Shown here: piece by piece, positions 9,435 to 18,400 of the stretch | Layout of the letters: every line of letters starts with the position of its first letter | Position numbering within the stretch: the first letter of the stretch is position 1 | Origin: an uncultured Eubacteriales bacterium | Lineage (GTDB): Bacteria; Bacillota; Clostridia; Peptostreptococcales; Anaerovoracaceae | DNA length: 64,000 nt | Direction: 5' to 3' | Assembly (NCBI GenBank): GCA_900315485.1 | Contig: OMZI01000003.1 | Coordinates: forward strand, 1-64,000 | Position numbers and translations under genes: made by a program | The notes under the pieces: generated by a model | Told to the model about the DNA's origin: nothing | The model's input: only the letters and a program-made list of their open reading frames with translations | The model's database searches: none

Positions 9435-11513
9435 TTGGGCAGTGTATTCAGGATATTCGCGAATGATGTGAAGTCGGCATCGAAGCACTTCTTTGCAATG
9501 GCGATAATCGTCGCAATAAGTGTGCTGCCGGCTCTTTATGCGTGGGTGAATATATATGCCAATACCAACCCATATGTCAATACCGGCAACATTCAGATAG
9601 CAGTAGCCTCCAACGACCCGGGGATCGACTATAACGGCAGGCACATCAACATGACCGATGAGGTCTTCGATGAGCTGCACGAGAGCACCAGCATCGGCTG
9701 GCAGTTTCCGGACACGCCTGACGAGGCGATCGCAGGAGTACGCTCTGGAAAGTACTATGCTGCGATAATATTCGAAGATAATTTTACATACAACATGTAT
9801 CACTTCGAGCAGGCCCTTCTGGATGACAAGGCGCCTCTCACATACTACGAGAATGCCAAGAAGAACGCGGTCGCAAGCAAGATCACGGAGACTGCGGCCT
9901 CCACGCTGCAGGAGAACATCAACACGAAGTACCTTGAGACGGTATTCAGCGTCGTCTACGGCGAGGCCGAGAATGTATCGGATGAGCTGGAGGCGGACGG
10001 AGTAGACACTGCTGACTCGGTCGTCGATCAGCTCAAGCAGTACAGGAGCACACTTGACTCGTATGACAGGGCGATAGATTCCTTCGTTGGCAACAGTGCC
10101 GCGGTGCAGAAGTCGCTGAATAACGCCCAGAGGAATCTGAATGCAAACAGGGCGAGCGGCAAGAGGGATGCTGCCAATGCGCAGAAGGACCTCAGGAACG
10201 CTCAGAGTACAGTCAACACTCTTAAGAAGACGGTGGACGGCAGGCTCACTGAGCTGGACAAGAGCCTTGACAAACTGGAGAAGGTGCTGACGGCCCTTCA
10301 GGGTGTCAATCCGGTGACCCCGGAGGAGAGAGAGGCTGCGAAAACACAGATCGCGGATGTTCGTGCAAGGCTCGAGGAACTGCGGGGAATGCTTCCTGAG
10401 GACGGCAGCATGAGCGGAGCTGACACCGCCATTGTGACCATCGACCAGATGCTCAGGACTCTGCAGGAGATAGAGACCAAGCTGGAAGAGTTCCCTGACA
10501 AGGTGCAGGAGGTGCTGGGCGCGATAGATGCCATGCGTACCCTGTACAAGGACACTCTCAAGCCGGCTTTTGATATAATCATCGACAATATGAACAAGAC
10601 GATCGACATGCTGGGACCGTTCATCGGGAGCGTTTCGGGCATGCTCGATGATGTCGATCCGGTGCTGGATGCGACGGGAGAGACCGTGGACAGCATGGAT
10701 AAGTCGCTGCTGCAGCTTCAGAAGGTGTTCCGCTCGGCGAGCGACAGGCTGGGAAGCATCATCGCCCAGGTGGAGGCTGCAGAGGAGGACGACAGGGTCG
10801 ACATGCTGCTGGATCTACTCGGAGGTGACTCCGACCTGTACGGCAAATTCTTCTCCTCGCTTGTCGACGTGCATACAGAGGAGATATATCAGGTCGCCTC
10901 GTACGGTGCGGCCATGGCGCCGTTCTATTCGGTCCTGGCTGTGTGGGTAGGCGGTGTAATACTCGTATCCATCCTCAAGACCAACGTGGACAGGAGGAAG
11001 TTCCCGGGCCTCAGGGAGACTCAGTATTTCTTCGGCAGATTCATCCTGTTCTTCGTGATCGGGCAGCTGCAGGCGGCTGTAATAGTCGCAGGAGACATAT
11101 TCCTGCTTGACTGCCAGCCTGTGCACCCGTGGCTCATGTGGTTCTCAGCCGCAGTGACGAGCCTTGTATTCGTGATGCTGATCTATGCTTTGACTATCTC
11201 CTTCGGAGATGTGGGCAAAGCGATAGTCGTAGTCATCATGGTCGTGCAGATCGCGGGATCGAGCGGGTCGTATCCTATCGAGATACTTCCGGTCATATTC
11301 AGCAAGATATACAAATTCTTCCCGTTCCCTTACGCTATCAATGCGATGCGTGAGGCGCTTTGCGGTACTTACGGGAATGACTACTTCATATACCTCGGGC
11401 AGCTCCTGCTGTTCGGAATAGTGGGCATCGTCATCGGTCTTGTCGTGCGCAGGCCTTTCATCGGCATGAACAGATTCGTGACGGAAAAGCTCGAAGAAAC
11501 GGAGGTGCTCTGA
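9435..11513 (+). CDS. YhgE/Pip-domain membrane protein (first copy)
   Basis: This is a 692-residue polytopic protein of the YhgE/Pip family, relatives of phage-infection protein and of the type VII secretion component EsaA. It shows the family layout: one N-terminal membrane segment (in LPALYAWVNIYAN), a long extracellular region with predicted coiled coil (roughly residues 180-460), then several C-terminal membrane helices from VASYGAAMAPFYSVLAVWVG onward. I place the start at TTG 9435, 8 bp after AGAGAGGAGG (9417-9426), because it aligns with the ATG start of the paralogue at 12283; the open frame extends back to TTG 9318 and ATG 9357. It overlaps the next gene by ATGA, so the three genes 9435-14430 form one operon. 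The transported substrate is unknown. Confidence 0.85.
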   Translation: MGSVFRIFANDVKSASKHFFAMAIIVAISVLPALYAWVNIYANTNPYVNTGNIQIAVASNDPGIDYNGRHINMTDEVFDELHESTSIGWQFPDTPDEAIAGVRSGKYYAAIIFEDNFTYNMYHFEQALLDDKAPLTYYENAKKNAVASKITETAASTLQENINTKYLETVFSVVYGEAENVSDELEADGVDTADSVVDQLKQYRSTLDSYDRAIDSFVGNSAAVQKSLNNAQRNLNANRASGKRDAANAQKDLRNAQSTVNTLKKTVDGRLTELDKSLDKLEKVLTALQGVNPVTPEEREAAKTQIADVRARLEELRGMLPEDGSMSGADTAIVTIDQMLRTLQEIETKLEEFPDKVQEVLGAIDAMRTLYKDTLKPAFDIIIDNMNKTIDMLGPFIGSVSGMLDDVDPVLDATGETVDSMDKSLLQLQKVFRSASDRLGSIIAQVEAAEEDDRVDMLLDLLGGDSDLYGKFFSSLVDVHTEEIYQVASYGAAMAPFYSVLAVWVGGVILVSILKTNVDRRKFPGLRETQYFFGRFILFFVIGQLQAAVIVAGDIFLLDCQPVHPWLMWFSAAVTSLVFVMLIYALTISFGDVGKAIVVVIMVVQIAGSSGSYPIEILPVIFSKIYKFFPFPYAINAMREALCGTYGNDYFIYLGQLLLFGIVGIVIGLVVRRPFIGMNRFVTEKLEETEVL

Positions 11514-12286
11514 TGGCTGTGAACAGAAACGACCGCAACTACGAAGAGCTCTATACCGAACTTCTCGGGCGCGGCGAGATGCTGCATGAGAGCAATAAAA
11601 GGCGCATAAGAAGGGGGATCATAACGCTGGTGATCCTGCCTTTCATCCTTGAGTTCATCCGCTGGATAACTGACAGCGACAAGGTCGTATTTCTTATCAT
11701 ATGGATACTTATAATGTTCGTGCTGTCTGCGTATCTCATAAGCATCGAATACCTTGACTACACCGTCGAGGAGACGCTGAAGGATGTAACGGATATCGAG
11801 GCGGACTTTGACGGGCTGCTGCCGAAGCCTGAACTGAGGCGTGCCGACCTGCACGAGAGGATAAGCGAAAGGTTCGCAGCGCTGAGAGCACAGAGGCTCG
11901 GAGACGATGTCGATGCAGATGCAGATGCAGAGGCAGATGAAGATGAAGATGCAGATACTGATGCTGTGACGACAGAAGAGACTGAGCATAAGGTGAATGC
12001 GTCCGGTGCGTCTGGTGAAAGCGTATATATCGATACTGCAGCAGAGCATGAGAACGGAAGCATGGAACTCGAGGACGCGATAGAGCAGCTCGAGGAAGTA
12101 AGAGAAGCTGAAGAGGCCATGGAGGAACTCAGAGAGACCGCGCCTGCAGAGATCATTGCTGCAATGAAAGAAGTCTTCGACGCGGATATGCAGAAGTGTG
12201 CGCAGACTGCGGCAAACGCAGCAGATGGTAGCGCTGATGAGGCAGATTCGATGGCTTCTGATGCGGGAAAGGAGGATGAGAAATGA
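11513..12286 (+). CDS. small membrane protein with acidic repetitive tail
   Basis: I do not recognise a family. The 257-residue product has a basic N-terminal segment, two membrane helices (about residues 35-54 and 60-80, in LVILPFILEFIRWI and VVFLIIWILIMFVLSAYLIS), and a cytoplasmic-type tail dominated by Asp/Glu/Ala, including a run of Asp-Ala repeats encoded by short GATGCA-like units (11912-11966). It overlaps the YhgE genes on both sides by 4 bp (ATGA at the start, end at 12286 against the start at 12283), so it is translationally coupled and probably a partner of the two YhgE proteins, perhaps as an accessory subunit; that role is inference. Confidence 0.75.
   Translation: MAVNRNDRNYEELYTELLGRGEMLHESNKRRIRRGIITLVILPFILEFIRWITDSDKVVFLIIWILIMFVLSAYLISIEYLDYTVEETLKDVTDIEADFDGLLPKPELRRADLHERISERFAALRAQRLGDDVDADADAEADEDEDADTDAVTTEETEHKVNASGASGESVYIDTAAEHENGSMELEDAIEQLEEVREAEEAMEELRETAPAEIIAAMKEVFDADMQKCAQTAANAADGSADEADSMASDAGKEDEK
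11912..11966 (+). repeat. GATGCA-type short tandem repeat in coding sequence
   Basis: Imperfect hexanucleotide units GATGCA/GAGGCA/GATGAA run in frame and encode alternating Asp/Glu-Ala and Asp-Glu residues. Units of 6 bp change length without a frameshift, so copy-number variation would only lengthen or shorten the acidic tail. Confidence 0.7.
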
Positions 12287-14430
12287 AGAACATCCTCAAT
12301 ATAATCACGCATGATGCCCGCAAGCTCACCTCGAGCGTAGTAGCGATAATCACCATAATGGGACTCTGCATAGTGCCTTGTCTCTATGCATGGTTCAACA
12401 TTTTCTCCAACTGGGCACCGTATGAGTCGGATGCAACAGGTAGGATACTCGTTGCAGTAGCAAATGAGGACAACGGGGTGGAGCTTCTCGGACTGAAGGT
12501 GAATGTGGGAGACAAGATAACAGATGCTCTCAAGGCGAATGATGCCATCGGATGGAGATTCGTGGACAGCAAGGACGAGGCTGTCGAGGGCGTGTATGCC
12601 GGTGACTACTATGCGGCACTTATCGTCCCTGAGGACTTCAGCATGGACGCCATGAGTTTTGTCACGGGCACACTCATGAATCCGCAGCTCATATACTACG
12701 AGAACGAGAAGAAGAACGCGATAGCGCCTAAGATTACGGGCAAGGCCAAAACGGCCGTCCAGGAGCAGGTCAATGCGGCCTTCGTTGAGACGCTGGCCAA
12801 GTACGTCTCGGATGCCGCAACGGTCATGAACGCCAGCGGCTACAACCCGCAGCGGGTGTTCTCGGATCTCGGGGGCAAAATGGAAGACCTGGCTGACAGG
12901 CTGGAGAACTGCGAGGCCATGCTGAGCGCTGCACAGGGGCTTGCTGACTCGGCTTCGAGCCTGATGAAGGTATCAGACACTCTGCTCGGCAGCGCCGAAG
13001 TGACGGCGGAGGGTGCTGAGGGCCTTCTGGATGCTGCGGGCAAGGACGTTCCGGATGCGGACAAGACACATAATACCGTGTCAGAAACTCTGACTAAGGA
13101 AAAGAATCTCATTGACAGCAACCTGACCGGAATAAACAAGGACATGACAGCGGCAGCGCTGAATGTAGAGGCATATAACGAGTACATTCTGAAAAAGCTG
13201 CCGGCGCATAAGACGCAGGTCGAGAGCATGAGGCAGTCGGCTGAGCGCACGGAGAAGTATCTTAATGATCTCGGGTATACTGTCCTGGCAGGTCAGTTCG
13301 GCGAAATCGCTGATCAGCTTGCGGAGATAGAGACTCAGATGGATCAGCTGGAGCAGGCTGATGAGAGCACCTGGGAGGAAAGGCAGAAGCAGATAACCGA
13401 CCTCAGTGACAAGATAGACCAGACAAGAAAGAATGCTGAGAGCATCGATGAGAAGAAGATAAAACAGCTGGATGCGGACCTTCTCAGCGCCATAAAGAAT
13501 ACAAGACAGGCGATGGCCGATGCCCGCAGTGCGCTTGGCGGCATGGAAAGCGACCTCGGCGGCCTGAGTGATGTGCTGGCAGGCTACAGCAAGTCTCTGG
13601 CCAGCCTCGAAGGCAGCCTCAACAGCACAGACGTATCTCTCAGCTACATGAAGAACGGAATCAACGCAATAGCTGAGATATTCAACCGCATCGGCGGCAA
13701 TCAGACGCTGAGCGATGTCAATGACCTTCTGGCAGGTGACCAGTCAGCAGTAGCAGAGTATCTCTCATCACCGGTCAAAATGAAGACAGAGGTCATTTAC
13801 CCGATAGAGACATACGGATCTGCGATGGCCCCATTCTATACCGTACTCGCACAGTGGGTAGGAGCACTCCTGACAGCCGTACTCATCAAGACGGGCGTGA
13901 AGAAGAGAGATGACCTTGTGGACATCAAGCTGAGAGAGCAGTTCCTTGGCAGATATGCTCTGTATCTCTTTGTGGGACTGGCGCAGGCTCTCATAGTATC
14001 GCTCGGTGACCTTCTGTACGTGGGCATCCAGTGCGAGCATCCTGTACTCTTCGTGCTTCAGGCATGCATGAACGGCATAGTCTTCATGATGATCAACTAC
14101 GCTCTTGCTTTCTCGCTTGAGAATATAGGGCTCGGCGCAGGCGTCATCATACTGGTGCTGCAGGTAGCGGGCTCGGGCGGAACATACCCTGTGGAGGTGC
14201 TGCCTAAGGTGTTCCAGGTGCTGTATCCTGTGATGCCTTTCAGGTATTCGATGAATGCAATGCGCGAATGCATCGCGGGCATGTATGACCACACTTATGC
14301 AAAATGCATGGGTGCTCTGTGCCTGTTCTTCATAGGCGGCGCACTGTTCGGACAGATAATGCACAGGCCGGCAAAGTGGATCAACCGCCTCATAGCAGAG
14401 AGCAAGGAGAAGAGCGAGATCATGCTTTGA
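12283..14430 (+). CDS. YhgE/Pip-domain membrane protein (second copy)
   Basis: The 715-residue protein is a paralogue of the one at 9435. It has the same plan: N-terminal membrane segment ending in CLYAWFNIFSNWAPYES, a conserved YYENEKKNAIAPKITGKA block, an extracellular coiled-coil region (about residues 180-480), and about five C-terminal helices beginning near the motif TYGSAMAPFYTVLAQWVGAL. The family is linked to export and envelope functions (Pip, EsaA), but no substrate can be assigned. Two different copies in one operon suggest a heteromeric complex. It is followed by the tetR gene after 145 bp, a usual arrangement for a regulator of a transport operon. Confidence 0.87.
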   Translation: MKNILNIITHDARKLTSSVVAIITIMGLCIVPCLYAWFNIFSNWAPYESDATGRILVAVANEDNGVELLGLKVNVGDKITDALKANDAIGWRFVDSKDEAVEGVYAGDYYAALIVPEDFSMDAMSFVTGTLMNPQLIYYENEKKNAIAPKITGKAKTAVQEQVNAAFVETLAKYVSDAATVMNASGYNPQRVFSDLGGKMEDLADRLENCEAMLSAAQGLADSASSLMKVSDTLLGSAEVTAEGAEGLLDAAGKDVPDADKTHNTVSETLTKEKNLIDSNLTGINKDMTAAALNVEAYNEYILKKLPAHKTQVESMRQSAERTEKYLNDLGYTVLAGQFGEIADQLAEIETQMDQLEQADESTWEERQKQITDLSDKIDQTRKNAESIDEKKIKQLDADLLSAIKNTRQAMADARSALGGMESDLGGLSDVLAGYSKSLASLEGSLNSTDVSLSYMKNGINAIAEIFNRIGGNQTLSDVNDLLAGDQSAVAEYLSSPVKMKTEVIYPIETYGSAMAPFYTVLAQWVGALLTAVLIKTGVKKRDDLVDIKLREQFLGRYALYLFVGLAQALIVSLGDLLYVGIQCEHPVLFVLQACMNGIVFMMINYALAFSLENIGLGAGVIILVLQVAGSGGTYPVEVLPKVFQVLYPVMPFRYSMNAMRECIAGMYDHTYAKCMGALCLFFIGGALFGQIMHRPAKWINRLIAESKEKSEIML

Positions 14431-14496
14431 TGCCTCAAAACGGGTGATTTCAACGGGTTGGGATTATGGCCGGGGAAATGACAAGAGAGCAATTAT

Positions 14497-14520
14497 TTGA
14501 CTTTGGACCCTAAAAGTCAA
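14497..14520 (+). promoter_or_regulatory. palindromic operator before tetR
   Basis: TTGACTTT (14497-14504) and AAAGTCAA (14513-14520) form a perfect 8-bp inverted repeat around GGACCCTA. The position, 56 bp before the TetR start, is typical for autoregulation. The ACCC centre matches the palindromes at 138-157 and 15221-15238. Confidence 0.5.
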
Positions 14521-14575
14521 TTGAATTATTAAGGAATAGAGTTACCATTAAAATAGTTGAAGGGAAACCGGGAAG

Positions 14576-15151
14576 ATGAGTACAAAAGATAGGATCAGAG
14601 AGGCTGTTAATAGTCTGCTGCATACTTATTCTGCTGATGACCTGTCAGTCAAGATGGTGTGCGCAGAGGCGGATATCAGCAAGCAGACCCTTTATAACAA
14701 CTACTACGGAATATACGGTGTGATAGAGGAGATCGTCCTCGAGATGCTGGAGCAGATGGCTTCAGAATATCCGGGTGCGGAAAACGCCCGTGAGCAGCTG
14801 AGAGCGCAGATCCGCATGATGATCTCGGAGAGGGTTTTCTTCACTCACATTTTCTGCTCCAAGTATCGCGAGGAACTGATGAGGGCCATACAGGCAAGAG
14901 TGGAGCCTCAGCTGTATTCCCGTGTGGTCTGGTATGCCGGAAAGGCCGGAGTATCACTGACGGAGCGCGAGCTGAGTACAGTAGCGGCATTCTTCACGGA
15001 TATGTTCATCAATGGGCTGAGACGTTTTGCAGACATGAGATTCGAAGACGATCCGGATGAGGCGGTCACGCTTATATCCAGTCTTGTCCGCGGGCAGATG
15101 AAGACAGCGGTCATGAGGCTCGGCAGCGGTACCGATATAGAATCCGCCTGA
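14576..15151 (+). CDS. TetR/AcrR-family transcriptional regulator
   Basis: The 191-residue protein has an N-terminal TetR helix-turn-helix (about residues 5-50, including VKMVCAEADISKQTLYNNYYG) and a helical C-terminal ligand/dimer domain. The start ATG 14576 follows GGGAAACCGGGAAG. Its location between the YhgE operon and the second adhesin, with related palindromes upstream of itself and both adhesins, makes it the likely local repressor. The effector is unknown. Confidence 0.85.
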   Translation: MSTKDRIREAVNSLLHTYSADDLSVKMVCAEADISKQTLYNNYYGIYGVIEEIVLEMLEQMASEYPGAENAREQLRAQIRMMISERVFFTHIFCSKYREELMRAIQARVEPQLYSRVVWYAGKAGVSLTERELSTVAAFFTDMFINGLRRFADMRFEDDPDEAVTLISSLVRGQMKTAVMRLGSGTDIESA

Positions 15152-15220
15152 GCAGGACCGGCAGGGAGTTCGCCTGACCAGTATTTTTGCATAATGACCA
15201 ATTAAATGGCGCGTAACGGA

Positions 15221-15308
15221 CTATTAGTTACCCAATAGCCCGCGCGCTGTTTTTTATTCTTAAAAATCTTAAAAGATTTTATGATTATTGCCTGATTAGC
15301 TGTATAAT
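15221..15308 (+). promoter_or_regulatory. upstream region of second adhesin: palindrome and -10
   Basis: The 324-bp gap 15152-15475 has no gene. It contains CTATT(15221-15225)/AATAG(15234-15238) around AGTTACCC, resembling the sites at 138-157 and 14497-14520, and a candidate -10 TATAAT (15303-15308) with a poor -35 near 15279. This leaves an untranslated leader of about 165 nt for which I see no known riboswitch. Confidence 0.4.
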
Positions 15309-15475
15309 GATAATGGCTTTTTATGGCCATCAACACGTTGGAATCACTGGTTTATGAAGACAACTTATCGGGATTCTGACGGTATTAATGACGGTGTGGA
15401 TGACATAATACAGACACAGGCTGATACACACAGACTGCTGTGACAGCAGGCTCAAAGATTAGCGGGGTATGAATT

Positions 15476-18400
15476 ATGAAAAAGAATGACAAGATCCACA
15501 ACTTAATAAAAAGACTCATATCGGAGATGCACAGATATAACATGAGGACTGCGGCACTTGCGGTTCTGGTTGCTCTCGTTACGGTATACATGATCATTTT
15601 GCCTGCGTCTGCTCTCACGAAGGATCATGCAGCAGAAATGGGCGGTGTCGGCGTTGACGCGGTCGAGGCTGAAGCAGAAGAAGGATCCACGGACGAGGCC
15701 GGTGCGGCAGAAGACGGGGACGTAGGCCATGAGAACGCAGAGGCCGACTCTGAAAAGAGTGGGGCGGATACTGTTATGGACGCTGACGTCGATGAGACCG
15801 GTGATGCGGACGTACCGGATGCAGAGGATGCAGAGGAAGAGGAGACCGGCGAGGGCCTGTCGCTGGAAAAGCAGGTGCTGGCAAGTGACGGACGTGACTA
15901 CAGGATAACCGTTACATGCGGACCTGAAGCCTGCATCCCTGAGGGAGCGGAGCTGGCTGTCGTTGAGATCCTGCCTGAAGAGCAGAGCAAACTGCAGGAA
16001 GAGGTCCCTGAAGAGGACCTCAGCTATGAGGAGTATGTGGCAGGCACAGAGGACGCTCTCGGATGGAAGGAAGGAACCTCATCCTATGCCAGAGTGTTTG
16101 ACATCAGTATCGTAGCTGACGGCGACAAGGTGCAGCCGGCTGACGGACAGACCGTCGATGTCAGGATCGAGCTTGCGGACAGCAGCGATGAGGAGCTGAG
16201 CGTCGTGCACTTTGAAGACGGCAGCAGCGAAGGTACAGTAGTCGAGAATACTACTACGGAAGAGGCCGAAGAAGGCAAGACCGTCGTATTCGATGCTGAA
16301 GGCTTCTCGGTATACTCTGTCGTGTCCAGGAAAGAGCCGGCAACGAATCCGGCTGCTGCAGACAGCCTGGACGGGAATTCCTATGCACTTGTCACTCTGA
16401 ACAATGCACTTCTCCAGGGCAGACCTTTCAGTTCTGATGCCGGCAAACTCGACTCAGTATATGCTAATCCTACTGTCGGAGGAACTGTCCAGGTCACGGG
16501 CAATATCACTATGTGGCACTTCGAAGCAGTACCGGAACAGCCGGGATGGTACTATATCTCTGACGGCCATAAGAACTATATCAACATAACGAGCGGATCA
16601 GGCAATGGTGGAACTGTCACTCTTGGAGAGAAGCAGCCGATATATGTCGGCACAAGGACGGTAGACGGTCATACTGTCTATCAGCTGAGGACCGGTGCGT
16701 CACAGCAGGGCAGCAAGGCTGTAAATAACTACGAAAATAATACAAGCCACGGATTCGGTGCGTGGACATCATCTACAAATGCCAACAATGACTGGTTCCG
16801 CCTGTATGACATGAGATTTCTCGGTGACGTAAAAGTCTCCTTCGATGCCAACGGCGGCACCGGTGCAGCGCCGGAAGATATCTGGGGGATCCCGGGGAAT
16901 ACGATCACTCTTCCTGATTATACAGGAACACGCAGCGGATATACGTTCATTGGCTGGTCGACCCACAGAAATGTCGCCGACAGAGATTATCATCCGCTGT
17001 ATCCGGCGGGAAGCAAGTACACTTTGCCTGACAGCAACACAACGCTGTATGCAATATGGACCAATAATACACCGACCAAGGGCGAATTCTATATAAGGCT
17101 CGATGGGACGATCCCGTATGAGCCGCAGCAGTATGAAAACTCTGACTATACCGGAAAGATTGAGATCACAGGTACGGTAAAGTACCAGTCCTGGTTAACG
17201 GACAATGATCCGACCAAGCCGAATAATGGGCTGTATGTTAAGAACGATGTCACTGCTAAGCTGAACCAGGTCCCGGATGTGAATCAGCTGGTCGATATTA
17301 TCAACAGGAGTTCGAACAAACTTGGATTCAAGGTGCGTAATAAAGACGGCGAGCTCGTAGTCGATGAAATCACGAATCCGAGTGTTAATGCGGGTAAATA
17401 CAATGTATCTGCCGGGAACGCTCTGTATGTCCTGTGGTATGTTCAGAAATTTGCAGGCGGGAACTGGCATATTGACGGCTCTTTGCTCGTAAAGAACAAG
17501 GTGAACATTGCCTATGACGGAAACACTCCGGATGGGAGCGCGAAAAACGTGCCTCTGGGATATCAGGAGACGCCGGGAACAGAAGTCACGATCGGAGCGA
17601 GCGGCCGCAAGGATGGCCCTCAGCTAACACCGACCCGTCCCGGATATATCTTCCTCGGCTGGAACACGAAGCATGACGGCTCGGGCACACCTTATAACAA
17701 TAACGATAAATATACACTGAATGAGGACACCACTCTTTACGCACAGTGGTCCAAGGGCACCAACTATATGACGGTCTGCAAGACCAACAGTGAGGGGGAG
17801 ACTCTGCAGGGGGCACGGTTCAAGCTGGAGGAGAAGACAGCCGGCGGGTATACTGAGAAGTACTCTGCCAGCACCGGGGAAAGCGGTACTTTTACCTATG
17901 ACCGGATGGAGAACGATACACTATACCGTATGACTGAAACGTACGCTCCGAACGGGTATGAAGTGCAGAATGCATTCTTCTTCAAGGTGGATGCGAACAC
18001 GGAAGGTGAGCTGCAGCTGTATGTGTGTGATAAGGACGGAAATCACATAGAGGCTCCTGACTGGCTGCAGATCTCATATACCCCGGCAGACGATCCGGAC
18101 GCACATGGCGTCGCCAGAATACAGTTCATTATCAAGGATGAGCGCATCAAGAGAAACATCACATTCGTCAAAGTGGATGAGGATGGTAATCCACTTGAAG
18201 GCGCGGAATATAACCTGACTGGCTCGAAGGGAGAAGTCGCAGGCGTGCTGAAGGAAAAGTCAGACATTAACGGAGTATTCACGGCCAAAAATGCGGAGCT
18301 GGCATATGGATCATATACTCTTACGGAGACCAAGGCGCCTGTAATGTTCGCGGCAAACGAGCCTGTGAAGTTCACGCTGAACGACTACGTAGATGAACAT

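Noticed and set aside
15309..15475. Riboswitch in the long leader of the second adhesin
   Set aside because: No known aptamer consensus could be recognised.
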